A stretch of 64,000 nucleotides of DNA from Isoetes taiwanensis (taxonomy: Eukaryota > Streptophyta > Lycopodiopsida > Isoetales > Isoetaceae). Below are positions 46,560 to 58,277 of the stretch, one piece after another. The position numbers and the translations under genes were made by a program. The stretch covers positions 580,658 through 644,657 of the forward strand of contig JAJEKV010000101.1 of NCBI GenBank assembly GCA_021234155.1, written 5' to 3'. Numbering within the stretch: position 1 is the stretch's first letter; every line of letters begins with the position of its first letter. Below the pieces are notes generated by a model. The model was not told where the DNA came from. It did not search any database and saw only the letters and a list, made by a program, of their open reading frames with translations.

Positions 46560-47620
46560 AAGAAATTTCTCGAAGGTGGATCTTCCAGGAACATCCTGCA
46601 CAACATCGACAAGGGCATCTGACTTAAAGACGTAAAGAATTTCTTCAAGTTCATGAAGGGCTCTCGCCGATGAACACTCCTTGTCCCCATGTATTATTAA
46701 ATGTATAAAAATATTTTAAGATTTCTATGTACTATTACATATTTCTCTATAATGCAAAAGTTTGATATATTAATTATCATAACTTATCGTTGACTTATAA
46801 GTTGAATTTCAACTTGATTTCTTTTATGCTTAACAATAATTGACATGTAAATAATGTTGTATGATGTATAATCTAAATAACAACATGGGTGACTAATGCT
46901 TGCAGCCAGGAACACCAGCTCAGGGTCTCAAGGCCACGGTCGGCAACACCAGTGGCAGCCCAGAAATCTGTTCGGCCGGGAGCAAGATGAAGATCAGGAC
47001 ATGACAGTCGAAGCAGTCAACACAAGTTAGATGCAGCAAACTAGAGATAGCTATGTGATACTACACGAACTTAGAATCTCCTAAGTAACTAGCAAATGTG
47101 TGCATGTCCCTCTTCAATCCCACAAAAAAAAGGTCAAATTAACCCCATAGCTTAAAAAAGAAAAAAAATCCTAAACAACTAACAAAAAATGGATATAATT
47201 TAACTCATAGTGCGTATATAAAAGACATTGGAGATAATCAAATGTAAAAAACATATTTCGCAGAGTCACCCGAGCATTTTGTACCCAGATCCATAAAAGC
47301 AAGTTCACTCACTTTCAGTTACACCTATGCCCTGAAACAAGCACACACACCCTCAGGCACCAAAGGGCAACCTCCGTTCACAACATCCTGTTTTTCTTCG
47401 TTACATTATTTCATATTTCCAGGGAGAATGTAGACTTTAAACATAACCCCTTAAACGAAAAAGTTTTAATTAAGGAAATGATAGTGAAATGTATATAACA
47501 TACATGTTTACCAATGGTGACCTTAGACATAGATTATATGTTAAGCTTATGTGTCCACACACACCCAAGTCTATCTAGTCGTGCTTGAGTTTAAATGCAT
47601 AGGCACTATGGCCCTAGCTC
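46560..47620. other. Gene-free spacer
   Basis: AT-rich; no recognised coding frame, RNA gene or repeat. Confidence 0.3.
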
Positions 47621-47924
47621 ATCTATTAGACATGGATGGTAATGAATGGTAAAGGAGAGCAGTCTTAATTTATTGCTTGGATTTAGCATCAAATGGAGGC
47701 TGCTCGAGGATGGGCGGATCTCGTCAGAAGCTTGGCCAGTGCAAATCCTAGGAATATTTGCAAACTTATTAACTCAGGTACCTCGGATAATAGTGCCCAG
47801 AAATTATATAATTTCAGAGATTATATGAACCAGTTTCCTTTTGTGAAACGGGCACAAAATCCTCTTATCTAACTCTGGCTTCCGTAGATACACTGATTCC
47901 TTATAAGATCAAACCTTAGCAGAA

Positions 47925-49378
47925 ATGGCAGCTCCAAAGTTCTACAGCATTAAGAGTTGGGCTCATCCTGGTTACTATCTCACCCAGAGAGGAAACCAGG
48001 TAGTGCTTGCTCGACTGAACAACGATAATCCTTATCAGGTAATCACACAAGTATCTGCAATTATTTGCTCAAAAATTTCCGTTTTGGAAACTATGCGTTT
48101 GCCCCGAACTTCTAATATCTGTTTTGCAGTTATGGTACGTTGATGAGTCTTGGAAATACATGGGCAATCGCGCGGTCGTGCTTATCAACCATGGATCTAA
48201 GAAGGCTCTTGATTGCCAAGATCTGAACCCAAATCGGCAGAAAGTAAACTAACTAGAAATCTCCTGTTTGGGTTGGGATTTTATCGATTGATGTATAAGT
48301 TTGATATCAACTGGTCATGACAGGTTAAATTGAGCAGCTATGATCCTACTGTAAGAACTGATACTCTGTTATGGACTCTATCTGAAGACTTTGCTACGGA
48401 AGAAGCGACGATCAAGGTTGCAAATCAGAATCTGGTACTGTCCATCGGGGAAGACACTAAGGGCATTGATACACAAAATGTTAATGACATTGCTGTTATA
48501 GTACTGGGTAATACTAAATTGGTTTGTAGAAGCGATGGAGCCCAATGGAGATTCGTTCCTTTTGGTGATTAGCTTCTTTTTTTCTAGTCTTTGGCAGATT
48601 GCTTTTCTAGTGTGTAAAGTTCATTTCTATGCAGTGCCTTTGGCTTTCAACATTCAAAACCTCTGGGCTACTCAAAACCTTACTTACAAGGTCTCTCGTA
48701 CCAACACAACTTGGCAAGGCGTTGGAGCCGCTCAAAATAATGAACTCAATGTTGTTGCTGTATCTTCTGGCAACAACACTAACAATGACATGGTAAGATC
48801 ACATGATAATCTGCTCTCTTTCTAACTTTGCATTGCAGTCTTTGGCCTTCTGCCACAGATCTTTTATATCATTTCTCTCTAGCAGATCATATATTTTCTC
48901 ACTTTTTTTCTGATCATATATAATATGTATGTATACCTTGCTTCAGATCTGGTACAGGGTACCTGCAGGTGGCCAGGAAGACACCAATGACTACACCTCC
49001 TTTATCATCATAAACAAATCCACAGGTCTTGTCCTAAAGGGCTCCTCCAAGAATGGAGAAAAGGTATCTTCGATTCGTCGCATATTTGAACCATGTTATG
49101 ATTGTCTGTGAATAATAAGCATGCCATGTGATGTGCAGGTGCATCTTAGGGAATACGATGTTTTAGATTATGACTTTGTTTGGGCTGAGAACCGTGCTCT
49201 AAACTCTGCTGCACAGTACGTTTGTGTTAATCTGTCTAAGACTGGTTCAACCGATCTGCATTGGTTTCTTCCGCACGATGATAAGTTTCAGAATACAGCC
49301 TACTATCATCCTTTGACTATGCTCTCTACTACTACTGATACTGAACATAAGCTTTGGAAATTCATTCCTGTTGCTTAA
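47925..49378 (+). CDS. Two-domain EULS/R40-type lectin, copy 2 (six exons)
   Basis: Exons: 47925-48038, 48130-48243, 48324-48564, 48635-48792, 48947-49063, 49139-49378, giving 327 residues with consistent phases and GT..AG introns. Compared with copy 1, exon 3 is four codons longer (LGNTKLVCRSDGAQ against GNRSRSDEAQ). Domain 1 has SWAHPGYYLTQRGNQ, LWYVDESWKYMGNRAV and DTLLWTLSEDFA; domain 2 has IWYRVPAGGQEDTNDYT and WKFIPVA. As in copy 1, the TAG shortly after FVPFGD is inside intron 3. Both genes are free of stops and frameshifts, so either may be expressed. Likely a cytosolic/nuclear glycan-binding protein. Sequence outside introns is very close to copy 1. Confidence 0.9.
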
Positions 49379-49458
49379 ACTCTCTATGTTATTCACATTC
49401 TCTGTTTTATAACTTATTAAGTATCTTTGGAGTACATGTAACCATGATCTTATAAATA

Positions 49459-49856
49459 CTAGTTAGGGTGCCCAGCGTTGCTGGGAATAGTTTTGAACCT
49501 GTGAATGATAATCCAACAATGAGAAATCGAAGGGAGAGTGGCCATCAATGGCTCACTTATGGGAAAAAGGATCTGGACCTGCAATAGAACAACACAATCA
49601 TGTGCCCTAGCATGTAAGCTAACATAAAATCAAAGAAAACAAAACAAATGGATGATTGTAGCACAAGTAAAATGCGTTCAAACTCATGGGGGTTTGAGTA
49701 CCCATATGGTGATACTTAACCCTTCCTAAATGGTTCACTAAATGAGGATTGCATACTCTACCATATCAGACTTATACAAGGCCTCCAATTGATTTGAATC
49801 ATGCCATATTTGCAGCAGGCACCATCCTAAATGGACCACTGAAACACTATAATAGA
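49459..49856 (-). mobile_element. Small non-autonomous Helitron next to lectin copy 2
   Basis: 3' end: hairpin CCCAGC-AAC-GCTGGG (49471-49485), then CTAG at 49459-49462 abutting T on the minus strand. 5' end: A|TCTATTATAGTGTTT at 49856. 398 bases, non-coding. Contains the unoccupied ATTTGCAGC site of the Pack-MULE at 49808-49816. Confidence 0.75.
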
Positions 49857-50116
49857 TCACATATATTCATACTTGGGCTAGAAGGGAACGTTTTTATGAA
49901 CGGTGACCTCGAAAGAACGGGTACGGCCAGTTCTCAATATAAAACTGAATGGTATTTTTTGAAAAGCCACTTAAAATTATCATAAAGATCATAATCTATC
50001 AGAATATGGCTTGCAAATATGATAATTCATATGAATAAAGCTTTAAAAACTAGAAACAACTTAAGAATTAACATAATATGCAATAATGAATGTTTGTAGA
50101 AGTGATTTAAGCAACA

Positions 50117-50245
50117 GTTTATAACTGACAAGAACAATGAAGCAAACAATAGTGATGAAGAGGAGGATAATCATGAAGAGAACGAAATTGACAATGATAC
50201 CGAAGAAGCAGACGATGAAGAACTTGAAGTTCTTCATAGGATATG
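50117..50245 (+). pseudogene. Acidic exon-like fragment
   Basis: The frame reads QQFITDKNNEANNSDEEEDN then HEENEIDNDTEEADDEELEV and stops at TGA. Such acidic stretches occur in transposases and nuclear proteins; the family is not identifiable. The longer overlapping plus-strand frame (50137-50652) in another register looks like a by-product. Confidence 0.35.
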
Positions 50246-51091
50246 ATCGCGAACACGTAGCATGGCTTCTATGTATTAAGTTGCTTGCCAGTAGGTTTCC
50301 CAATGACAGATACGGGGTGGTTTTGTTGGTTTTTTGGGGTGAAAAAACCCTGGGCCGTTGGATTCAGGTTCTTTTTACAATGGTCTTGATCTCACGGCTC
50401 CATGTGAAGGCAACCCAAAATAGAACTCCCCGGACATTGGGACCGGGATTACCGGGCGAAGCTCCCGCCTCGCCGGAATTGGTCGATGGGCCTGGGCCTT
50501 GCACGCATCCGTGTTTTTTTTGCGATTACTCTCTTACCTCACCGGATTTGGTGCAGCAAAAGAATAGAAAGTCCGATAGGGGACCGGATTGGGCTGGATG
50601 GCCTACGCCTGACACAAATTGGCTAGAGATGGCCGGCCTAACTCAGATTTAGCTTTTACAAGGTAAAATTTCTCGATTCTCTATATCATTTGACAGTTTG
50701 GAAACACTTAGGAATAGTTTGCAAATCCTGAATTTGGGATCGATTGAGCCTGAAATGCAGAGTGCCTTGCACGCTATTTAAATATGGGTTGCCATTAGTT
50801 ATTTATGGAAGATGAATTTGCTTTGTGTCTGCTTATGGTAGGAAAACTCAAGAATGCAGTTCTGGACTGTTGCAGAAACTGTCAAATTCTCTAAAATTTG
50901 GACAATCACCACAACATATAGGTGAGTTCATTAGTCGTGAGATTCTCCAAGATCATTAAGAAGCAAGTAAAGATTGATATGGCAGTGATATATTGTCAAA
51001 TTGAAACCTCTATTCTCATATATAATGGTTTAAGTGGCAGTGGATCAACTGGATCAATTCTGGTTCATGGATCAGGAATGGTCCCCGGGAC

Positions 51092-51106
51092 AACTCTAGT
51101 GTTAAT
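51092..51106 (+). mobile_element. Orphan right terminus of the CACTAGAG TIR element
   Basis: 'gggacaactctagtgttaat' repeats the right end of the element at 45117-45131, including the following TTAA. No matching left end was found within several kb, so it is a truncated or diverged copy. Confidence 0.6.
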
Positions 51107-51109
51107 GTA

Positions 51110-54100
51110 TTAGACCAGCCCTGCAAAAACTGTCTAAATTTGCCTCAAATTGTATGGTTCAAGGACAACCTAGGCCACCGTTGGAGGGTCCTGGACCATT
51201 GACGGCAACCCTCCCTTACTGTCCATATTTACTTTCCATGTATTCAAGACTTTAATGATAAGGGTCTCTTACGAGGTTCATTCAATTGATAATCTCTGTA
51301 AGTTAAACTCTCTCCATGACATTTAGGTAGAAGTAGTTGTTTATTAGAGGGCAATAATAAGTAGATGTCATTTATTGAATCATTCTCCTCAACATTCAGG
51401 TAGACTTAGAATATGACTGTTGTCTAAAGAGCTTTATCCTCACATATATAATGCAGTCTTATTTTTTGTTTGAGATGTAATATTTTTTTGAAAAGCTCTC
51501 GTAATGACACCTGGGGATTGGAGATGGAAAGTTTTAATGGCACACACTACAGTCATACAACTGAGCTCCTCTGTGCTGGGGATGTTAATGATAGGGGGCA
51601 AAAAATAAATTTATGCCGATGATGGAAAATAGATCTTAGCGAAGTTGGATTTGCTTTTATTTTTGGTACTCTGTGTTCCAGTTTTAGAGATGCTGGCAGG
51701 CCGGATTTTGAAGCAGATGATCAATCTGCTTGAGGACAAATGTAGAGGTAAGGTTTTTTTTTTTTTTTGGAAAGCTCTTATTATTTGCATGGATACTGGC
51801 TAGGTTATTATGGTAATATAATGTAATGATGGAAGAACATCACCGCCGCTTTGAGGTGATCACTGACCATTTATAAACCATTTCGTCGGATGCAGACCCT
51901 GTGACAAATATGGGGATTAAGAAGTTACCAGATGCTTGGATTGGATGGAACAAACAGATAGAACGAGCATTTTATTTCGTAGATAAACCAAATCCTCCAG
52001 ATCTATGGCTATCAGCACAAATTTCTCATAACTCCTAAAGTAAAACGTATCAGAAATGATACAAATCGTCCTCTTGGCTCCTCTGATTCTTTAAGAGCTT
52101 GCTCGCTTTGGCTCCCTTGCCAGACTTTGACATCCAAAATTCTTAGTTTCTGCACCAAATTTTACTCCTTTTTTTTAAATCCTTGGTCTGGATCTATAAA
52201 GTATGCTTGATTTAGATATACTAGTATGTTTTTTGAGCCATGGTACCAATATAATTAAAGAATGTTGTAAATACATCTGATTTTGAATGTGAAAAACTAG
52301 CGTTGCATTATATTTGACCTGGTTAATATCTTTAATATATTAGCCTAGTTATTTTAAATGCATTATAGTATAGCCTGGTTAATATTTCTAGTATATTAGC
52401 CTGGTTATTTTAAATGCATTATTAGCATGATATATTACAATGTTGCAACGCATTAATTTACTTGGTTTGAACACGGTAACATGACTCTCTTTTCATGATA
52501 TCAGTTTATACCTATGATTTGACACCATGGTTTTTCATGTCTACTATATTATTTGGTTCATTCATGGTTTTAAAATTTTATTCATCTCTATTTGCAGTAA
52601 TCTTATAGTATTAACCTGAATGTCATTGCATTGTGCTTATTGCTTTCTTTGTAGCACATGCTACATGCACAAAAACAATGAGGTCCAAGGATTTGAACCT
52701 TGGAAACCATACCTAGGTGCCTATGTTAGAAAATAGAAAAACATAAGAGTGCCCAAGAATTGGAAATGCCTCTAAATTTTTCTGCAGCTTCATATTAGTA
52801 ATGAACATCTGGTAGATGAGACATCTGCAGCAAAACATATGCAATTCAACATAATTTAGGCACTACATCACAAATCTATGCCAAGTACAAGCCCAAACAG
52901 TACAAGAAATAATATAAAAAAGTGGCTCTCTTACCTTAGATACCACCATCAACAGCAAATATTGCCCAATAATGAATGAACATCAATTATGGAGTAGCAA
53001 AATGAAACTTAACATGAGCAAGTCTGCCTCTCGCCCGAGCTCATTGCTCCACAAATAGAAAGCCAAAATTAAACACACATCTTGTTATGCACAAAAAGCA
53101 ATGCAAACTAGCCACCACAACATCATTAGGTGGAACTTTTGCAGAGCAGGGCCTTACCTACTAGAGATGAAATGCAATGCAGATTTAACACCTTGTAGTC
53201 GTATGTTGGTTAACAATCTCATCTTCCCGGTGCAGGGCCTTAAAGTTTACCTACTAGAGACTAAATGGAATGCGCCAGACTAGCTTCAACTTCAAGGATT
53301 GCAAGCAAAAGTTTCACCAATATGTAAATAATCAAACAATCGGGCATTCGTAGAATATAAAATGTTCTTAGGCGCATCCAGATAGATTTGATTATATGCA
53401 TATAAAATGATCTGTGTCTATGCTTTTGCTACCATAAAATATCCTTGGGAAAAAGCTTAGAACTGGTTACCACTATTTTAAACCATCGAAATCTAGATTG
53501 CATCACCTTAAGCTAGCTTTGTTAAAGCAGAAGAGAATACTAGAACACAAAGCAGGGGCATCGGTTCAAACATGTGCCGATCAACCTGAGGCCAAGTATG
53601 GCACGACAAACTGAGGCCAATCAAATGCTAGCCATGCCACAAAAAAAGATGCTCGGACCACTCGAAAGCAATGAGCATCTAAGGCCTCTCGGAGCTTTTA
53701 AGAACATGGCGTAAAATGATGCTCAAAGCTTCTTTTCAAATTTGGCGGGTGAAGGAGGAGCGCATCTTCATGAACTTCTCCAACCTGCAAGCAAAGGGAA
53801 ATCCAGTGGAGTACTACCTTTGAACAGTGTAAGCATGAATAAGCAAATAAACCATAGGAGGACCAGTCTCCTTGCACTGAAGAATTGACGGAGATGAGAG
53901 GAATAAGAATCATCATTGAATAAAAAACAACAAGAAATGTTTTCAATCAAAAGCAATTGAAATGACAACAAAGTAAATTTATCTTCAGAGTGCAGAAGAA
54001 ATGGAAAAAAAAGAATTTTCATACCTCCTTGTTTGAGAGAGATCGCTCTGGTAATTACAACTTATGCTCCAACTTATATATCGATGCAGGGTCTGAATCC

Positions 54101-54400
54101 AAATGCTGCAATGGAATCAAGATCCGAAGGCACTAGAGAGCATCTTTGCATGGTCGGAGTCACAGCTCGATCCCTACCCCTAATGGCCGAACCCTAAACC
54201 TGCCTTCAACAAAAATATCATCACGTTTAGGTTAATCTATTTTCCAAGGTCTTCAAATTAAAGATATGCTTGAAAAAGAATGTCCATCATTGCTGGGCTC
54301 TTCGACATGCATAAGTTCAAAAACTAACAATAATAGCTAGCCAAGTTTGAAAATAATAATGCATTTGTTCTTGTTTTTCTTCTTATTTTTTAAGTGCAAT
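51110..54400. other. Gene-poor stretch
   Basis: A ~60-base tandem pair with 'cctggttaatat..ttaatatattagcct' and 'ttattttaaatgcatta' lies at 52317-52425. A shorter doubled phrase ('acctactagaga' with 'gcagggcctta') lies at 53150-53280. A minus-strand 82-codon frame at 53698-53946 begins with a hydrophobic segment but has no recognised family. Confidence 0.35.
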
Positions 54401-54411
54401 GAAGACATCTT

Positions 54412-54412
54412 G

Positions 54413-54494
<82 letters not shown>
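54412..54494 (+). repeat. Tetranucleotide microsatellite (AGAT)n
   Basis: About 20 uninterrupted AGAT units. Confidence 0.98.
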
Positions 54495-54499
54495 TAGTT

Positions 54500-56300
54500 T
54501 TAACGTCACACCACTAGGCAGCATCCAACTGGACATGTGACCACACACCACACTACATTGCTCGGTTGGGCCCTGTCCCCACCGAAGTAATTAGAAGATA
54601 TTGCTTAGAGAAGACAAAAGTAATTAGATGAAGGGTACAATTTAATATTCGATGTATATAAATTGTTGCCCGAAGAGAAAAGCTTTGAAATCCTCAGTAA
54701 TGGCACATTCTGGAAAATGACATAGAAAAACGTAAGAGAAAAAGTAAGTGGTATAGTACCCGATGTTGTTGGGCTTTAACTACATAGTGGTAGTTTATAT
54801 TGCAATAGATGAAGTGGGAAGGCAATTGATTGGAAGTTATAGCTTATTATAAGTTATTCAAAAAGAGAGGGATGATGGTTTAGTTTGATGTTCAAAAGGA
54901 TTACCCTTAGGAGCGGGGGCCTTTGTTTTTCTAGATAGTAGTGGATGTATTGTTCGAAATGTCATCAATAGGCTTGTGAAAGCTCTAAGGGAAGTGCAAT
55001 GTATGGTTATATCAAGGAATAAAGTTAACTGCCTTCTTTGTCGTCGATCGCTTTCAATTGCAAATTCTTTCAACATCCAAAGTGACATTATATTTTTTGC
55101 TAGAATTAGGTGCTTTACCCTATAATAGGGGAATTTTTGTAGTATCTATTGACAATATCTAAACCATTATTTTAATCATCGCTACACAATTCATAAAATG
55201 GGGCATGTTGGGTTGGATTTAACCATTTGAAGTGGGTAATTTGAGACGGTTTTCTAGAGTTGAGTGTATATGGATCCGCAATGCAACACAAGAATTGTAC
55301 TCACTACCAATTTCTTGAAGTATAATGTAGAACATTTGAGTTTGTGAGAAGAACTTTCTCTACATGTGGATACCAATTAAACAAAACATGGACTCTACAA
55401 AATCCACCTGTCAATCTATTAAATACAAGATACAACATGACTTTGCTCAAAAGAACGTGAAGTACAATGTAGAACGTTTGAGCTTGCTCCTAAGACAATG
55501 GTGTACAATGTAGAACATTTGAGTTTGCTAGGAACCAAAAAATTGCAATCTATGGAAGCCCTTAGTCAGCTTATAAGTACAAGAAATTTATCGCGTCGGC
55601 TTTTCCAACTTCTCTGTGCTTAGAAAAGTGAGTCAGAAAAGAAGAATAATATGTTTGCAAATTTTAGCAATTTATTAATGTATTAGATGAAATGTTGATG
55701 TCTAACTCATGAGCATTGTCTAGGATTGTCACCCTTGTTATCAATGCTCAAAAATTGTTTATATTATCATTTATTGTCTCTATGACTTTATGCAAAACCC
55801 AAAGATTCAGTTAAAATGAAGGTTGCATATGCACAACCCTAGTGTCCCTATGATATCATAAGAATGCAGTCAATCTATCCCAAAATATCTTAAAACCACT
55901 TGCCTGGTGCACCATCTACGAAGCCTTCTAAACAAATTTGCAAGGGTTTTGCTTTCTCTATTGTTTATGTGCTATGAACTAGAGTTGTAAGTTTTTTGTA
56001 AAAGAAACCGTTGTTTTGTACATCTTTCTATGCTTCTTCCCTATTCATATAAGTAGAGGTTGAATTAAGCTTTGAGATGTTGCAGCGGTTCCATAGCCAG
56101 ACAAATAGAGATCAATAACGGCTTAGCATGTTCCGTCATAAAACTCTTTCCAGATTATCCATATCGGAGTAAGTCCCATACTACTCAATCCGACCTCGTT
56201 CAACTGTTTCTATGGGACGCAGAGTTTTATCAGAAGCTTTCTAATTTTGATGGTGATATGAGAGCTCGCTTTATGGGGGTTTGTTTTGAAATAGTTATAA
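54500..56300. other. Gene-poor stretch
   Basis: The phrase 'acaatgtagaac(a/g)tttgag' occurs at about 55462 and 55505, with a related 'ataatgtagaacatttgag' at 55323. No gene recognised; the plus-strand 88-codon frame at 56072-56338 is unassigned. Confidence 0.3.
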
Positions 56301-56599
56301 CATTTGCATACCTTGTTATAGTATACATGGGGACATGACCAACACTAAGGGACAGACTGTTGAATCACAGACACCACGCATGGGATTGAGTGCATCACAG
56401 ACATGTCTCATCCCATTGAGTCCATCCACTAACATTTGCATCCTCACATGCTGAATGCGACAGCAACTATTGAAGTCCTTCAATTTCACAACAAACCAAG
56501 GTTTTAGCTTCTCAAAAGCTCGAAGGCGAATCTTAATTTGTGGATGTTGGTCATTGAACCTCTTGAACAATAACATCTGCATAAAATAAACACTAAACT

Positions 56600-57590
56600 G
56601 TTAGGATGTGTATACCACACCATGCACCATACCATGCCCCACGCTCATCATATTCATTAGACCGAGCACCTTAGTGCTGTGTACGTTACCACGCACCACA
56701 CCACACCACACCATGCACCACACACATCATAACCATCAAACAGACGATAATAATCTCATGCCACGCCATACACTGCAGAGCACATACCATGCACCACACA
56801 CTCTACACGCTATACACCATCTACCACACATACCATATAAGAAATGTGTGGTGGTAGCAAGGAGTGGTGGGACATTGTGCAGGGTGGTGGAGTGTGATGG
56901 TGGGAGATGATGGAGTGTGGTGGTGGGATATGGTGGAGTGTGGTGGTGGGAGATTGTGGGGTGTGGGTTTGGGACATGGTGGAGTGGGTGGTGGGAGATG
57001 GTAGAGTGTAGTGGTGGGAGATAGTGGGGTGTGGTGTGGGACATGGTGGAGTGTGGTGGAGTGTGGTGGTGGGAGATGGTGGGCTTCAAATGTGGTGGTA
57101 ATGAAGAATACGTGCATGTCATGGTGGGAGATGGTGTGTTTGAAATGTGGTGATAAATGTGGTGGTGGCAAAGATGTGGTGGTAGTCTATGGTGGATAAA
57201 ATGTAGTGGTAGGATAGATGGTGGGGTGTTAAGTGGTGTGGTGGTGGTGACAAATGTGGTGAAATGTGGTAGTGAGAGATTGTGTGGTGAAATGTAGTGG
57301 TGGTGACAAATGTGGTGGATTGGGTGGCGGAGATGGTGGGCTTCTAGTGTGGTGGTAATGAAGAATATGGAGAATATGGTGGTGGGGATTGTGGGGAAGG
57401 GGTTGGGGAAGAAGGGGTGGGGTGTGGGGTGGGGTGGGGTTCGGGGGGGTTGGTTGAGGGGGGAGAATAAATAAAATAGTGAATCCACACATATCATACA
57501 TTTAACATGCACACACCCCAATGACACCATAAATATCACGCACCCCACCCCACACCAGACCACACCACACCACACATCACATCACTTTGA
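56600..57590. repeat. GGT/CCA minisatellite with opposite-polarity arms
   Basis: 56600-56830 and 57500-57590 are CCA-rich on the plus strand ('caccacaccacaccatgca'). 56840-57470 is GGT-rich ('gtggtggtgggagatggtgg'). The opposing polarity allows large fold-backs. It sits in the presumed intron of transposase copy 2. The 279-codon minus-strand frame here is a repeat artefact (His/Pro/Thr runs). Confidence 0.9.
57384..57466 (+). other. Dense G-tract run, potential G-quadruplex
   Basis: Repeated runs of four or more G separated by one to three bases, e.g. 'ggggtgtggggtggggtggg' at 57420, with a seven-G run near 57444 and a six-G run near 57459. Meets the usual G-quadruplex pattern several times. 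Confidence 0.8.
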
Positions 57591-57802
57591 TCCTATTTGG
57601 TCTGCCATAAACAATTTGCATAGCCTGCTCTTATAACATTTCTGAAATTCGTACCCTGATAATAATTACATACCTTTCCTAATATTAAAAGATCTACCTC
57701 TTTATTACTCACTAAATCCTATCCCTGCACTAGATTTTTGGCGTTTCACTCTCAAGCTTCCAACATTATTCCGGCAGCAATGATTAACAGGTTCTGAGAC
57801 AA

Positions 57803-58277
57803 TAATGGTGTTGCTAGAGTGAGCGAGGATGGCCTGAGGTATGCTTTAACCAAGGCCCGTAACCAGTCTCTGAAGGTGGATATGCCTAAATCCACCTTCT
57901 TTGCTGATTTCGAAGCCACCCTAAACCCATTCAACAGAGTGGATGCTGCGCCATCAATGGCTATTTTTGGGGTCGGAATGACATAAAGAGAGCTAAAACA
58001 AGGTCTCTGACCTTATGTTACATGCTGCTGCAAAGAGAGGTATAGAATGGGTTATTCGCACTTCAGCATTCTGGATCGGCAACAAGAGGAACTATTGGCC
58101 GAGATGGCTTCACACTACGAGGGGATGCAGGAAGCTATGGCGTACCTGATCCTATGCACTTCTGGGATGACTGCACAATGCTTGGATGCAGCACCATTGG
58201 ATCCAGTCATTTTGGATGCAGCACCATTGGATCCAGTAATACTAGCTCCTCCTGCTGCACAGGAAATGCATGGGTGA
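57803..58277 (+). other. Possible coding remnant of unknown family
   Basis: 57803-57985 reads GVARVSEDGLRYALTKARNQ and STFFADFEATLNPFNRVDAA before a stop. A second frame from 58047 reads ILDRQQEELLAEMASHYEGM then LDAAPLDPVI twice (a 27-base tandem). Composition looks protein-like, but no family is recognised. Confidence 0.35.

Larger units (their letters stand above)
47630..49856 (+). repeat. Segmental duplication, copy 2 (lectin gene plus Helitron)
   Basis: Matches 28918-31966 except for the Pack-MULE and small indels. Identity ends at 49856, which is also the Helitron 5' terminus. The upstream MEAARGWADLVRSL reading frame is at 47693. Confidence 0.9.

Noticed and set aside
53698-54022. Minus-strand frames starting with a hydrophobic segment, like a secreted peptide
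   Set aside because: Two overlapping frames both look hydrophobic because of T-rich sequence; no Cys pattern, no homologue recognised.
54755-54785. 'tacccgatgttgttgggctt' as a fourth Helitron 3' end
   Set aside because: Resembles the hairpin only with G-T pairs, and the terminal CTAG is replaced by ATAG; too degenerate to call.
56736-57575. 279-codon minus-strand open frame
   Set aside because: Made almost wholly of His/Pro/Thr runs from the GGT/CCA minisatellite; no domain, and the stops are absent because of repeat composition.
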